22,081 bases of DNA. Source: Candidatus Aenigmatarchaeota archaeon (lineage in GTDB: Archaea; Aenigmatarchaeota; Aenigmatarchaeia; CG10238-14; SpSt-28). Position numbers and translations under genes: made by a program. Where the stretch lies: contig JANXEB010000097.1 of assembly GCA_025058985.1 (NCBI GenBank), forward strand, positions 1-22,081, read 5' to 3'. Positions within the stretch are counted from its first letter, which is position 1. Every line of letters begins with the position of its first letter. The notes below the pieces were generated by a model, which saw only the letters and a program-made list of their open reading frames with translations, was not told where the DNA came from and did no database searches. Shown one piece after another: positions 14,427 through 21,473 of the stretch.

Positions 14427-15608
14427 CTAAACAAGTTTTTTTGCCTCCTCTTCAATATTCTGTTTTAACTTTAGGTAAACGTTGTTAGATATGTCTTTTC
14501 TAACTAATATTTCTGAATCTATCCATGTATTAGAACCTATCTTCACCCCAGGATAAATAGAAACGTTTATACCAGTTTTAACGTTATCTCCGATAATAGC
14601 TCCAAATTTCATCTTTCTACTATCAATTCTTTTATCTTTGATATTAACCTTAACACTCGTTCCATTGAATTTCAAATTAGCTATTTTCGTTCCAGCGCCA
14701 AGATTAACATTTTCACCAATTATACTATCCGCAACATAGTTTAAATGTGGAACATTGGTATTTCTCATCACAACACTCCTCTTGACTACAGAAAATTCTC
14801 CAATTACACAATTATCACCAATTATACAATTGTCTAAAACACAATTTTTTATTGTACAATTACTTCCGATAATTACTGGTTTTCTTATGGTAGCATTATT
14901 CCACATCTCAGTATTTTCTCCCACAGAAAAACCTATTTTATTTAGTAAATACAGATTTATATCAAGATAATCCCATGGATAGCCAATATCTCGCCAATAA
15001 CCGCTTAATTTCTTAACCTCAACATCTTTCAACTTCATTATAGAATCTGTCAATTCATACTCTCCTCTTTCACTCAATTCGGTCTTTTCTATAGCATCGA
15101 AAATATCCGGATAAAAAAGATATATCCCCGAATTAACAAAACCTCTTCCACTCTCGCTTTTTTCTTTTATCGCAACTAGCCTACAATTACTTATCTCTAC
15201 TTTTCCAAATGCCGAAACATCCTCCACTTCAACAATCCCTACAGTAGTTTTATTAAGCTCTACAAAATCTTTTAGATCATCCTCGAAAAATAAATCCCCA
15301 TAAATAGCTAAAAACTTGTCTTTAACAAAATTTTTAGCTTGATACAATACATGTGCAGTTCCCAACTGTTCTTTTTGTTTAATAATTTTAACATTTTTTT
15401 CCTTTAAGTGTTCCGAAAGCTTATCTTCCCCGTAACCAACTACAACAGCAATTTCATCTATCTTTAGTTTTTCGAGCTTTTCTAATAAATAGTCTATTAA
15501 TGGCCTGTTAGCTAATGGTAATAAAGCCTTTGGTTTGTTATCTGTTAGCGGCCTTAACCTTTCTCCTTTACCTGCTGCTAAAATTACAGCTTGTAAACTA
15601 TAACCCAT
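14427..15608 (-). CDS. glmU: Bifunctional GlmU-like enzyme: GlcN-1-P acetyltransferase / GlcNAc-1-P uridylyltransferase
   Basis: A 393-residue sugar-1-phosphate nucleotidylyltransferase with a C-terminal left-handed beta-helix. The N-terminal Rossmann domain has LAAGKGERLRPLT (10-22), the PKALLP lysine (K27), EQLGTAH and the metal-binding YGDLFF. A hexapeptide-repeat beta-helix spans roughly residues 240-360 (I-x-x-N/D-C/T type turns), and a helical tail ends the protein. Size and domain order match the archaeal bifunctional enzymes exemplified by Sulfolobus tokodaii ST0452. It would acetylate GlcN-1-P and then form UDP-GlcNAc. It overlaps glmM by 11 bp and is third in glmS-glmM-glmU, which supports this substrate over glucose-1-P/dTTP. 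By sequence alone, a related hexose uridylyl/thymidylyltransferase cannot be excluded. Confidence 0.83.
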   Translation of the reverse strand: MGYSLQAVILAAGKGERLRPLTDNKPKALLPLANRPLIDYLLEKLEKLKIDEIAVVVGYGEDKLSEHLKEKNVKIIKQKEQLGTAHVLYQAKNFVKDKFLAIYGDLFFEDDLKDFVELNKTTVGIVEVEDVSAFGKVEISNCRLVAIKEKSESGRGFVNSGIYLFYPDIFDAIEKTELSERGEYELTDSIMKLKDVEVKKLSGYWRDIGYPWDYLDINLYLLNKIGFSVGENTEMWNNATIRKPVIIGSNCTIKNCVLDNCIIGDNCVIGEFSVVKRSVVMRNTNVPHLNYVADSIIGENVNLGAGTKIANLKFNGTSVKVNIKDKRIDSRKMKFGAIIGDNVKTGINVSIYPGVKIGSNTWIDSEILVRKDISNNVYLKLKQNIEEEAKKLV

Positions 15609-16950
15609 GTTTTTTTACAAGCTCTAAAGCTAATGTAAAAAGTCTTTCCGCACTCTCTTTATCTCTACCTTCGACAGTTAGTTTTATCAAAGGCTCTGTG
15701 TTAGATGGCCTTAGAGATATCCATCCCTCCTTAGAAATTGCTTTTACACCATCTATTTCATTTATTTCAAAATTCTTTGACCTTAAGTCTTCTTTTATTT
15801 TTTCTACTACTAAAAACTTTTTTTCATCACTACAATTAATTTTATAAGATTCGTACTGCGGTATATAATAATATTTATTTACACTATCTACTAACTCAGA
15901 CATTTTTTTATTCAGAATGGATAAAGCCTCTATCATCTTAAGAGCTGAAAACAAACCATCGTCTATGTAATAAAAATCTTTGAAGAAGAAATGACTACTC
16001 CTTTCTCCGCCAATAAATGCTTTTTCTTTTTTCATTCTTTCCATAATAAAAACATTACCTACTCTTTCAGTAACTATCTTTCCGCCATTTTCTTCAACGA
16101 TTTCTTTGAGAGAAGATGTACAATTAACAGTTTGAACCACTTTAATTCTTTTGTTTTTCGAAGCAAGATAATAAATTATTAAGGCTAAATCACCAGCTAC
16201 ATATCTTCCTTCATTATCGATGAACGCGGCTCTATCTCCATCAGCATCAAAAAATACTCCCAAATCAGCATTTTCTTTTTTTACTTCACTAATTATCTGT
16301 CTAACACTTTCCTCGTTTGGTTCTGGAGAATGAGAGGGAAAGCTACCATCTATTTTATCATTAATCAGTTTATAATTTATTTCTAAGTTTTTTAGAGCCT
16401 TTTTTATTGTTTTACAAACAGTTCCGTTGCTTAAATCAAAAATCACTTTTAGTTTCTTTTCTATATTTATTCTTGAAACAACTTCCTCTATATATTCTTC
16501 AACAAACTCTTCATCTATTTTCAACCTTCCAACACTCTCTGTCTTCTTAAATCTTTTTGAGGAAAAAATTTCTTTTACTTTTTCCAATCCATTACCATAA
16601 AAACAATGAGAACCATTTTTGTTGAAAAACTTAAAACCATTCCAGTTCGGTGGGTTGTGAGAAGCAGTAACGGCGCACCCAAACATTTTGTTTTTAATTG
16701 CATACAAATGAACTAAAGAAGTTGGCACTAAATCTAAATCTACAACATTCTTTCCGTTATTTAAAAAACCTTTAACTAACTCTTTTTTTAAAACTTTGCC
16801 ACTTAATCTACAATCCCTACCAATAACTAATTTTTTATTTCCTTGCATATATGTTGAAAAAGCACTTGCCAAGTTTCTAGCAAACTCTTTGTTTATTTGT
16901 TCCGGATATATCCCTCTTATGTTATAAGCTCTAAATAAACTATCTACCAT
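15598..16950 (-). CDS. glmM: Phosphoglucosamine mutase (phosphohexomutase family)
   Basis: A 450-residue alpha-D-phosphohexomutase. The catalytic phosphoserine is S97 in TASHNPPNWNGFK (95-107). The Mg2+-binding loop is D235-A-D237-G-D239-R. The sugar-binding loop is GGERSSH (314-320). The C-terminal phosphate-binding loop is RPSNTEPLIKL. It would interconvert glucosamine-6-P and glucosamine-1-P. Archaeal PMM/PGM and GlmM enzymes are hard to tell apart from motifs; the call as GlmM rests on the genes on both sides (glmS 4 bp upstream, glmU overlapping downstream). A role in mannose-1-P supply as well is possible. The N-terminus, LFRAYNIRGIYPEQIN, is canonical, so the ATG start is secure. Confidence 0.82.
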   Translation of the reverse strand: MVDSLFRAYNIRGIYPEQINKEFARNLASAFSTYMQGNKKLVIGRDCRLSGKVLKKELVKGFLNNGKNVVDLDLVPTSLVHLYAIKNKMFGCAVTASHNPPNWNGFKFFNKNGSHCFYGNGLEKVKEIFSSKRFKKTESVGRLKIDEEFVEEYIEEVVSRINIEKKLKVIFDLSNGTVCKTIKKALKNLEINYKLINDKIDGSFPSHSPEPNEESVRQIISEVKKENADLGVFFDADGDRAAFIDNEGRYVAGDLALIIYYLASKNKRIKVVQTVNCTSSLKEIVEENGGKIVTERVGNVFIMERMKKEKAFIGGERSSHFFFKDFYYIDDGLFSALKMIEALSILNKKMSELVDSVNKYYYIPQYESYKINCSDEKKFLVVEKIKEDLRSKNFEINEIDGVKAISKEGWISLRPSNTEPLIKLTVEGRDKESAERLFTLALELVKKHGL

Positions 16951-16954
16951 AAAT

Positions 16955-18736
16955 TTATTTTACAGTTATAGATTTAGCTAAATTCCTAGGCTTATCTGGA
17001 TCTAATCCTTTAGAAACTGCTATATAGTAGGATAGTAACTGTAATGGAATCACATGAGAAACAGCATTTTCATAACCACACTCTGGAACTTTGATGAAAT
17101 AATCAAAAATCTCGTTATAGAATGGTGAAACACCTATAATGACTCCTTCTCTAGTTTTTATTTCATGCGCATTAGAAAGAATGCTGTCTTTAGTTTCTTC
17201 ATCGACCAAAACTATGGCGGGTACTCCTTTCTCTATTAAAGATAATGTTCCGTGTTTCAGTTCTCCTCCTGCAAAAGCTTCCGCGTGTATATATGATATT
17301 TCTTTTATTTTCAAAGCTCCTTCCATTGCTGTTGGATACAATATTCCTCTTCCTATCACAAATATACTTTTTTTATCTTTCAAAAATCTTGCAATACCTT
17401 CTATTTCTTTTCTTCTATTCTCTGCCGTTAAGTTATAGATTATATTTTGTAAATATTCCAATCTTTTTTTACCCTCTTCCAATCTTTTTGATAAGGCATA
17501 GGAAATTAATGATAAAATTACTATTTCAGCTGTATATGTTTTTGTAGCTGCAACGCCTATTTCTGGTCCAACATTCATTAGTAAATAATCGTCGCTTTCC
17601 CAAGTTAAACTAGAGCCGTTAACATTAACAATAGAAAGTATTTTAGCACCAACTTTTTTCGCAAATTTTACAGCTTCCAAAACATCATAAGTTTCTCCGC
17701 TTTGCGAAATGGCAATTATTAAACTCTCGTCATTTATTAAATCTTTATAATGAATAAATTCTGAAGCTAATATCGGAACTACAGTTGTTTTTGCTATTTT
17801 TGAAAACAAATATTTCCCAACGAGTGAAGCATGATAACTAGAACCTGCTCCTAAGAAAAAAAGATTTTTATAATTTTTTATGTTTTCAGCAAAACTTTCT
17901 AATTTTTCTCTATCTTGCATTGAAGCTAACTTTATAGCATCTACTTGTTCTAGTATTTCTTTTATCATAAAATGTTGGAAACTCCCCTTTTCAGCCTTTT
18001 CTACATTCCAATCGATAGTATAAACCTTCTTCTTAACTTTCTTTATTCTACCATTTTTCAATACTTCGTATACTCTTACCTTATCTTTACTAGCAATAAC
18101 CATTTCATAATCTTTAACAAAGATAACGTTTTTTGTATATTTTAAGAAAGCCGGTATGTCACTAGCTATGAAATTTCCAAACTCACTAACGCCAACTACT
18201 AAAGGAGAACCTATCTTTATTCCAATTATTTTTTCCACACCTTTTTTACCGATAACTAAAGCTGAACTTCCTCTTATTTTTTTTATTATCGATGCACAAG
18301 CTTCTTCAAATTTTTTTCCTTTATTGATTTCTTCTTCTATCAAGTGCGGAACAACCTCAGTATCAGTTTCGCTCTTAAACTTATGCCCTTTTTCAATTAG
18401 ATATTTTTTTATTTCCTTGTAGTTTTCTATTATTCCGTTATGAACAACAGTTATTTCTTTTTTACAATCCAAATGAGGATGAGCATTATAAGTGGTTATA
18501 CCACCATGTGTAGCCCATCTAGTATGAGAAATTATTATATTACTTGCCGGCTCTAAAAAATTTAATCTAGCATGAACTTCATCTATTTTACCAACATCTT
18601 TTTTTACTATTATGTCACTTAGAGTGATCATAGAAACTCCGCACGAATCATAACCTCTATATTCTAAGTGTTTTAAACCATCTAAAACTATTTCATTCGC
18701 CTTAATTTTTCCGATGAATCCTATTATTCCGCACAC
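16955..18736 (-). CDS. glmS: Glutamine-fructose-6-phosphate aminotransferase (isomerizing)
   Basis: A 593-residue GlmS, which makes glucosamine-6-P from fructose-6-P and glutamine, the committed step of hexosamine synthesis. The N-terminal class II glutaminase domain starts with the nucleophile Cys2 (MCGIIGFIG) and has HTRWATHG and NGIIENY. Two SIS domains follow, with GAGSSYHAS, SQSGETYDV and GVAATKTYTAE. The C-terminus, DPDKPRNLAKSITVK, is typical. Start codon GTG at 18736 is fixed by the need to expose Cys2. It heads the glmS-glmM-glmU operon. Upstream is a TATA-like element about 26 bp from the start and a perfect 16-bp palindrome over the inferred transcription start. No glmS ribozyme-like leader is possible in this spacer. 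Confidence 0.95.
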   Translation of the reverse strand: MCGIIGFIGKIKANEIVLDGLKHLEYRGYDSCGVSMITLSDIIVKKDVGKIDEVHARLNFLEPASNIIISHTRWATHGGITTYNAHPHLDCKKEITVVHNGIIENYKEIKKYLIEKGHKFKSETDTEVVPHLIEEEINKGKKFEEACASIIKKIRGSSALVIGKKGVEKIIGIKIGSPLVVGVSEFGNFIASDIPAFLKYTKNVIFVKDYEMVIASKDKVRVYEVLKNGRIKKVKKKVYTIDWNVEKAEKGSFQHFMIKEILEQVDAIKLASMQDREKLESFAENIKNYKNLFFLGAGSSYHASLVGKYLFSKIAKTTVVPILASEFIHYKDLINDESLIIAISQSGETYDVLEAVKFAKKVGAKILSIVNVNGSSLTWESDDYLLMNVGPEIGVAATKTYTAEIVILSLISYALSKRLEEGKKRLEYLQNIIYNLTAENRRKEIEGIARFLKDKKSIFVIGRGILYPTAMEGALKIKEISYIHAEAFAGGELKHGTLSLIEKGVPAIVLVDEETKDSILSNAHEIKTREGVIIGVSPFYNEIFDYFIKVPECGYENAVSHVIPLQLLSYYIAVSKGLDPDKPRNLAKSITVK

Positions 18737-18750
18737 TAAATTAATTTAGT
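18735..18750. promoter_or_regulatory. Perfect 16-bp palindrome at glmS start (candidate operator)
   Basis: The sequence actaaattaatttagt is its own reverse complement. It covers the glmS GTG and the inferred transcription start, just downstream of the glmS TATA-like element (18757-18766). A repressor bound here would block initiation. The site is AT-rich, so chance occurrence is possible; only the position makes it notable. Confidence 0.4.
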
Positions 18751-18810
18751 CTAGTATTTTATAAATTTTTCTATAATAAAATTTAAAATATTATAAAATA
18801 ATTTATAATT
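18737..18810. promoter_or_regulatory. Divergent promoter region, glmS / HTH-S-layer-like gene
   Basis: A 74-bp AT-rich spacer. For glmS (-), the TATA-like ttttataaat at 18757-18766 is centred about 26 bp from the GTG. For the HTH gene (+), tttaaaata at 18782-18790 is centred about 25 bp from the ATG. Each TATA sits at the leaderless spacing, and the two promoters are separated by about 20 bp, so shared regulation is plausible. Confidence 0.55.
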
Positions 18811-19653
18811 ATGAGAATACCAAGAATACTTACTAATGAAAAAGCTGTTAGAATCTTAGAACTATTGAGTAAAACCCCTTTAACAGTTTTTCAGATATCA
18901 GAAATGTTGAAAATGCATGAACAAACAGTTTACTATTACATAAAAAAACTTAGAGAAGAGAACCTTATAGAAATTCTTAGAGAAGAGAAAGTGAGAGGTT
19001 TTATAGAAAAATATTACTTTGCTATACACACAAATTTGTTGAAGCCTTTCAAAGATGAGAAAAAAATTGATGAAAACCTAAAAATTTTCTTTTCAGAATT
19101 TTTTTCTACTGGATATTTTAATGGCTATGTAGTCGTGGGTTCTCCTCTACCGCATGGTCCTTTTCTAACTTCTGCCAGAGATTTGCATTATGCAGCACAA
19201 CTCTCTTTTATATTGGGTAAACTCGGAGATATCAATAATAATATAATAATTAAATTAGATACAGAAGTGAAGGCAGAGAAGTTGGAAAAAAACAATCTAA
19301 TCCTGATTGGCGGTCCTGTTTCAAACATGATCTCATATGAGATAAACAGTCGTTTGAAAATAAAGTTTTCCTGGGAAAAAAGTTGGTACATTTCTTTAAA
19401 CGGAGAAAAATATTTTGATGAAGAATGTTGTCTGATTTGTAAAGTAAGCAATCCTTTTGACGAATATAAAAAAATAATTATGATTGCGGGAATAAGATTT
19501 TCTGGAACTAGAGGAGGTGTTTTTGCACTTACTAACTTTTATAAAAAAATTCTAAAAAACTATAAAGGAGGTGATTTTTATTGTTTAATAAAAGGATTGG
19601 ATAAAAATGGTGATGGAATAGAAGACGATATAAAAATTTTACACATAGAATAA
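18811..19653 (+). CDS. Winged-HTH protein with C-terminal S-layer-like / EF-hand-like region
   Basis: A 280-residue protein. Residues 8-70 form a winged helix of the ArsR/TrmB type (LTVFQISEMLKMHEQTVYYYIKKLREENLIEI, read in two parts), so DNA binding is expected. Residues 105-260 resemble a domain known to me from archaeal S-layer and related proteins: VVVGSPLPHGPF (107-118), ILIGGPVSN (164-172) and IAGIRFSGTRGG (225-236). The end, GLDKNGDGIEDD (262-273), looks like a DxNxDG calcium loop. There is no signal peptide or membrane helix, so the S-layer-like part must be cytoplasmic. It is divergent from glmS and 4 bp upstream of a KaiC-like ATPase gene. A regulator sensing a ligand or calcium is inferred; the target is unknown, with glmS the obvious candidate. 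Confidence 0.7.
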   Translation: MRIPRILTNEKAVRILELLSKTPLTVFQISEMLKMHEQTVYYYIKKLREENLIEILREEKVRGFIEKYYFAIHTNLLKPFKDEKKIDENLKIFFSEFFSTGYFNGYVVVGSPLPHGPFLTSARDLHYAAQLSFILGKLGDINNNIIIKLDTEVKAEKLEKNNLILIGGPVSNMISYEINSRLKIKFSWEKSWYISLNGEKYFDEECCLICKVSNPFDEYKKIIMIAGIRFSGTRGGVFALTNFYKKILKNYKGGDFYCLIKGLDKNGDGIEDDIKILHIE

Positions 19654-19657
19654 TATT

Positions 19658-20380
19658 GTGGTCGAAAGAATAAAAAGTGGTATAATAGGATTAGATGAGT
19701 TGATTGAAGGTGGTTTCGTAAAAGGTAGTGTTATTTATGTTACTGGTAAAACAGGTACTGGGAAAACATCTTTTGCGGCATCCTTTATTTATGCTGGTTG
19801 TATTAGAGGAGAAAGAGGAGTTTACGTAACTACTGAAGAAAGAGAGGAAGATGTGAAAGATGATATAATGTCAGTTTTTAATGTAGATCTTAGAGTATTG
19901 GAAGAAAGAAGATTGTTATCTTTTGTAAGCCTAAGACCAACTTTACCTTCTAGAATGGTAGGAAGTGAAGATATAGCTTCTATAACTAAGCTTTATGTTT
20001 ATGACTTGATGAATAAAATAGAAAACGAAGTGTTTTCTATAAAAGCTTCTAGAGTTGTAATAGATTCGATGTCGATAATAGAAACTTTTATAAAAGATGA
20101 TTATTTAAGAAAAGTTGCGTTGATGCAAATAATAAATAAGTTGAAAGAACTAGGAGTAACAGCTTTATTGACTGGAACTATAAAAGAAGATTCTGAAGCT
20201 TTGAGTGAAAGTGGTATAATAGAATTTTTAGTAGATGCTGTAATAAAGTTAGATTTTGTTCCAGTTGCCGAAGAATTCAAAAGAACTTTAACTATAAGAA
20301 AAATGAGAAGAACTAATCACTCCGTTTACATTCATCCTTTTGAAATAAGAAAAGAGGGAATAAAAATAATAGAAGTATAA
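19658..20380 (+). CDS. Single-domain KaiC-like RecA-superfamily ATPase
   Basis: A 240-residue KaiC/RadC-like archaeal ATPase with one P-loop domain. Walker A is GKTGTGKTS (30-38), the catalytic Glu pair is E60-E61 in VTTEE, Walker B is VVIDS (133-137), and the C-terminal TIRKMRRTNHSVYIHPFEI matches the KaiC-family K-M-R-x-T-x-H element. Family members form hexamers and act in signalling, for instance partnering with regulators of motility. The specific role here is unknown. The start is GTG at 19658, four bases after the stop of the HTH/S-layer-like gene, so the two are almost certainly co-transcribed and may form a sensor-ATPase pair. Only one ATPase domain is present, unlike cyanobacterial KaiC. 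Confidence 0.85.
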   Translation: MVERIKSGIIGLDELIEGGFVKGSVIYVTGKTGTGKTSFAASFIYAGCIRGERGVYVTTEEREEDVKDDIMSVFNVDLRVLEERRLLSFVSLRPTLPSRMVGSEDIASITKLYVYDLMNKIENEVFSIKASRVVIDSMSIIETFIKDDYLRKVALMQIINKLKELGVTALLTGTIKEDSEALSESGIIEFLVDAVIKLDFVPVAEEFKRTLTIRKMRRTNHSVYIHPFEIRKEGIKIIEV

Positions 20381-20446
20381 ATAAAAATTTTTAGAAACGA
20401 TTGACATAGAATGATATTTCTTTAAGCTTTTTTACGATATTTATTT
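20381..20446 (+). promoter_or_regulatory. Promoter region of cysteine synthase gene
   Basis: A 66-bp gap. A TATA-like tttaagctt (20421-20429) is centred about 23 bp upstream of the ATG. A T-rich stretch just after the ATPase stop (aaaaattttta, 20384-20393) could end the upstream transcript. No riboswitch-like or repeated structure was seen. Confidence 0.4.
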
Positions 20447-21334
20447 ATGAAAGTTGTTGATAGCATAATAGATTTAATAGGAAATACGCCAATGGTAAAA
20501 ATAAAAAAACTAACTAGTAAGAATGATGCAAATATTTTTGCAAAGTTAGAAAAATTTAATGTAGGTGGTTCAGTTAAGGACAGAATAGTAAAATTTATAA
20601 TAGAAAAATTAGAAAAAGAAGGAAAAATTACTAAAGATAAGATAATAGTTGAAGCTACATCTGGTAATACTGGTATAGCATTAGCTCTTATAGCGGCAGT
20701 AAAAGGCTACAAAACCTTAATAATAATGCCAGAAAATGCTAGTGAAGAGAGAAAAATAATGATAAAGGCCTTGGGTTCCGATATAATTTTTACCAAAGAT
20801 GAAATAGAAGCTATTGAGTTAGCTAAGAAAATAGTAGAAGAAAGTCCAGAAAAATATTTATTGCTAGGTCAATTTAGTAGTCAATACAACCCCCAGTGTC
20901 ATTATGAAACGACTGGAAAAGAGATTATAGAACAAACAGAAGGAAAAGTAGATATGTTGGTAGCTACTATAGGAACGACTGGAACAATAGTTGGGGTCGG
21001 AAGAAGATTAAAAGAATTTAATAAAAAAATAAAGATAATTGCTGTAGAACCATTGAAAGGAGAAAATATTCCTGGGCTGATAAACTTAGAAGAGTATAAA
21101 CCACCTATCTTCGATACTTCTATAATTGATGAAATTGTTGACGTTAGTTTAAGAGATGCCATAGAAATGAGTAGAAGAATCGCTAGAGAAGAAGGTATTT
21201 TTGTAGGAATATCTTCGGGAGCAGCTATGTGTGTTGCGGTCGATAAAGCAAAGGAATTAGGGAGTGGGAAAAATATAGTTGTCATATTGCCAGATGGTGG
21301 GGAAAGATATTTTAGTATGGATATATTTAAATAA
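20447..21334 (+). CDS. cysK: Cysteine synthase / O-acetylserine (or O-phosphoserine) sulfhydrylase
   Basis: A 295-residue fold-type II PLP enzyme. The PLP-binding lysine is K44 in NVGGSVKDR (38-46), where Val replaces the usual Pro of NPGGSVKDR. The carboxylate-binding loop is TSGNTG (71-76). The phosphate-cradle GTTGT and the C-terminal VGISSGAAM, which normally holds the serine contacting the PLP ring nitrogen, are present. It would make cysteine from an activated serine and sulfide. It could use O-acetylserine, or O-phosphoserine as in some archaeal enzymes; no serine acetyltransferase is adjacent. Cystathionine beta-synthase-like activity is a less likely alternative, since there is no CBS domain. 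The length is slightly short but normal. It has its own promoter and is convergent with the tRNA-Thr gene. Confidence 0.88.
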   Translation: MKVVDSIIDLIGNTPMVKIKKLTSKNDANIFAKLEKFNVGGSVKDRIVKFIIEKLEKEGKITKDKIIVEATSGNTGIALALIAAVKGYKTLIIMPENASEERKIMIKALGSDIIFTKDEIEAIELAKKIVEESPEKYLLLGQFSSQYNPQCHYETTGKEIIEQTEGKVDMLVATIGTTGTIVGVGRRLKEFNKKIKIIAVEPLKGENIPGLINLEEYKPPIFDTSIIDEIVDVSLRDAIEMSRRIAREEGIFVGISSGAAMCVAVDKAKELGSGKNIVVILPDGGERYFSMDIFK

Positions 21335-21368
21335 TTTAAAACAAAATCCATAATATTCAACCGTATAA
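21335..21368 (-). terminator. T-rich region downstream of tRNA-Thr
   Basis: Reading off the tRNA 3' end on the minus strand there is no CCA, and within about 20-25 bases comes a T-rich run (ATTTTGTTTT) inside the 34-bp gap before the convergent cysteine synthase stop. This fits archaeal T-tract termination. Confidence 0.4.
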
Positions 21369-21439
21369 AGCCCCTGGGGGGAATCGAACCCCCGTCAACT
21401 GCTTACGAGGCAGCCGCTTTGCCACTAAGCTACAGGGGC
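21369..21439 (-). tRNA. tRNA-Thr (anticodon CGT)
   Basis: A full cloverleaf can be drawn on the minus strand: 7-bp acceptor GCCCCTG/CAGGGGC, T8-A9, a 4-bp D stem GCTT/AAGC, anticodon stem GCTGC/GCAGT with one G-U pair, loop CTCGTAA, a four-base variable loop and a T arm GGGGG-TTCGATT-CCCCC. The anticodon CGT lies at 21405-21407 and reads ACG (Thr). The discriminator is U73, as in many archaeal tRNA-Thr. There is no intron and CCA is not encoded. A TATA-like element (complement of 21461-21470) is about 26 bp upstream of the 5' end. The gene is GC-rich against the AT-rich background, suggesting selection for stability. Confidence 0.95.
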
Positions 21440-21473
21440 TTCTTACTTATAAAATTTTTTTAATATAAATTTT
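21440..21473. promoter_or_regulatory. Divergent promoter, tRNA-Thr / radical-SAM-like gene
   Basis: In 34 bp there are two TATA-like elements. The one at 21461-21470 (read on the minus strand) is about 26 bp upstream of the tRNA. The one at 21446-21454 (plus strand) is about 24 bp upstream of the ATG at 21474. The promoters are interleaved. Confidence 0.5.

Noticed and set aside
19564..19574. A perfect Shine-Dalgarno-like AAAGGAGGTGA
   Set aside because: It lies inside the HTH/S-layer-like gene, where it encodes Lys-Gly-Gly-Asp. The nearest downstream TTG frame stops after a few codons, so no gene start is served.
21369..21440. Alternative tRNA register beginning with A (21440)
   Set aside because: It would put G at position 8 and T at 9. 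Starting at 21439 gives T8-A9, a clean D stem and U73.
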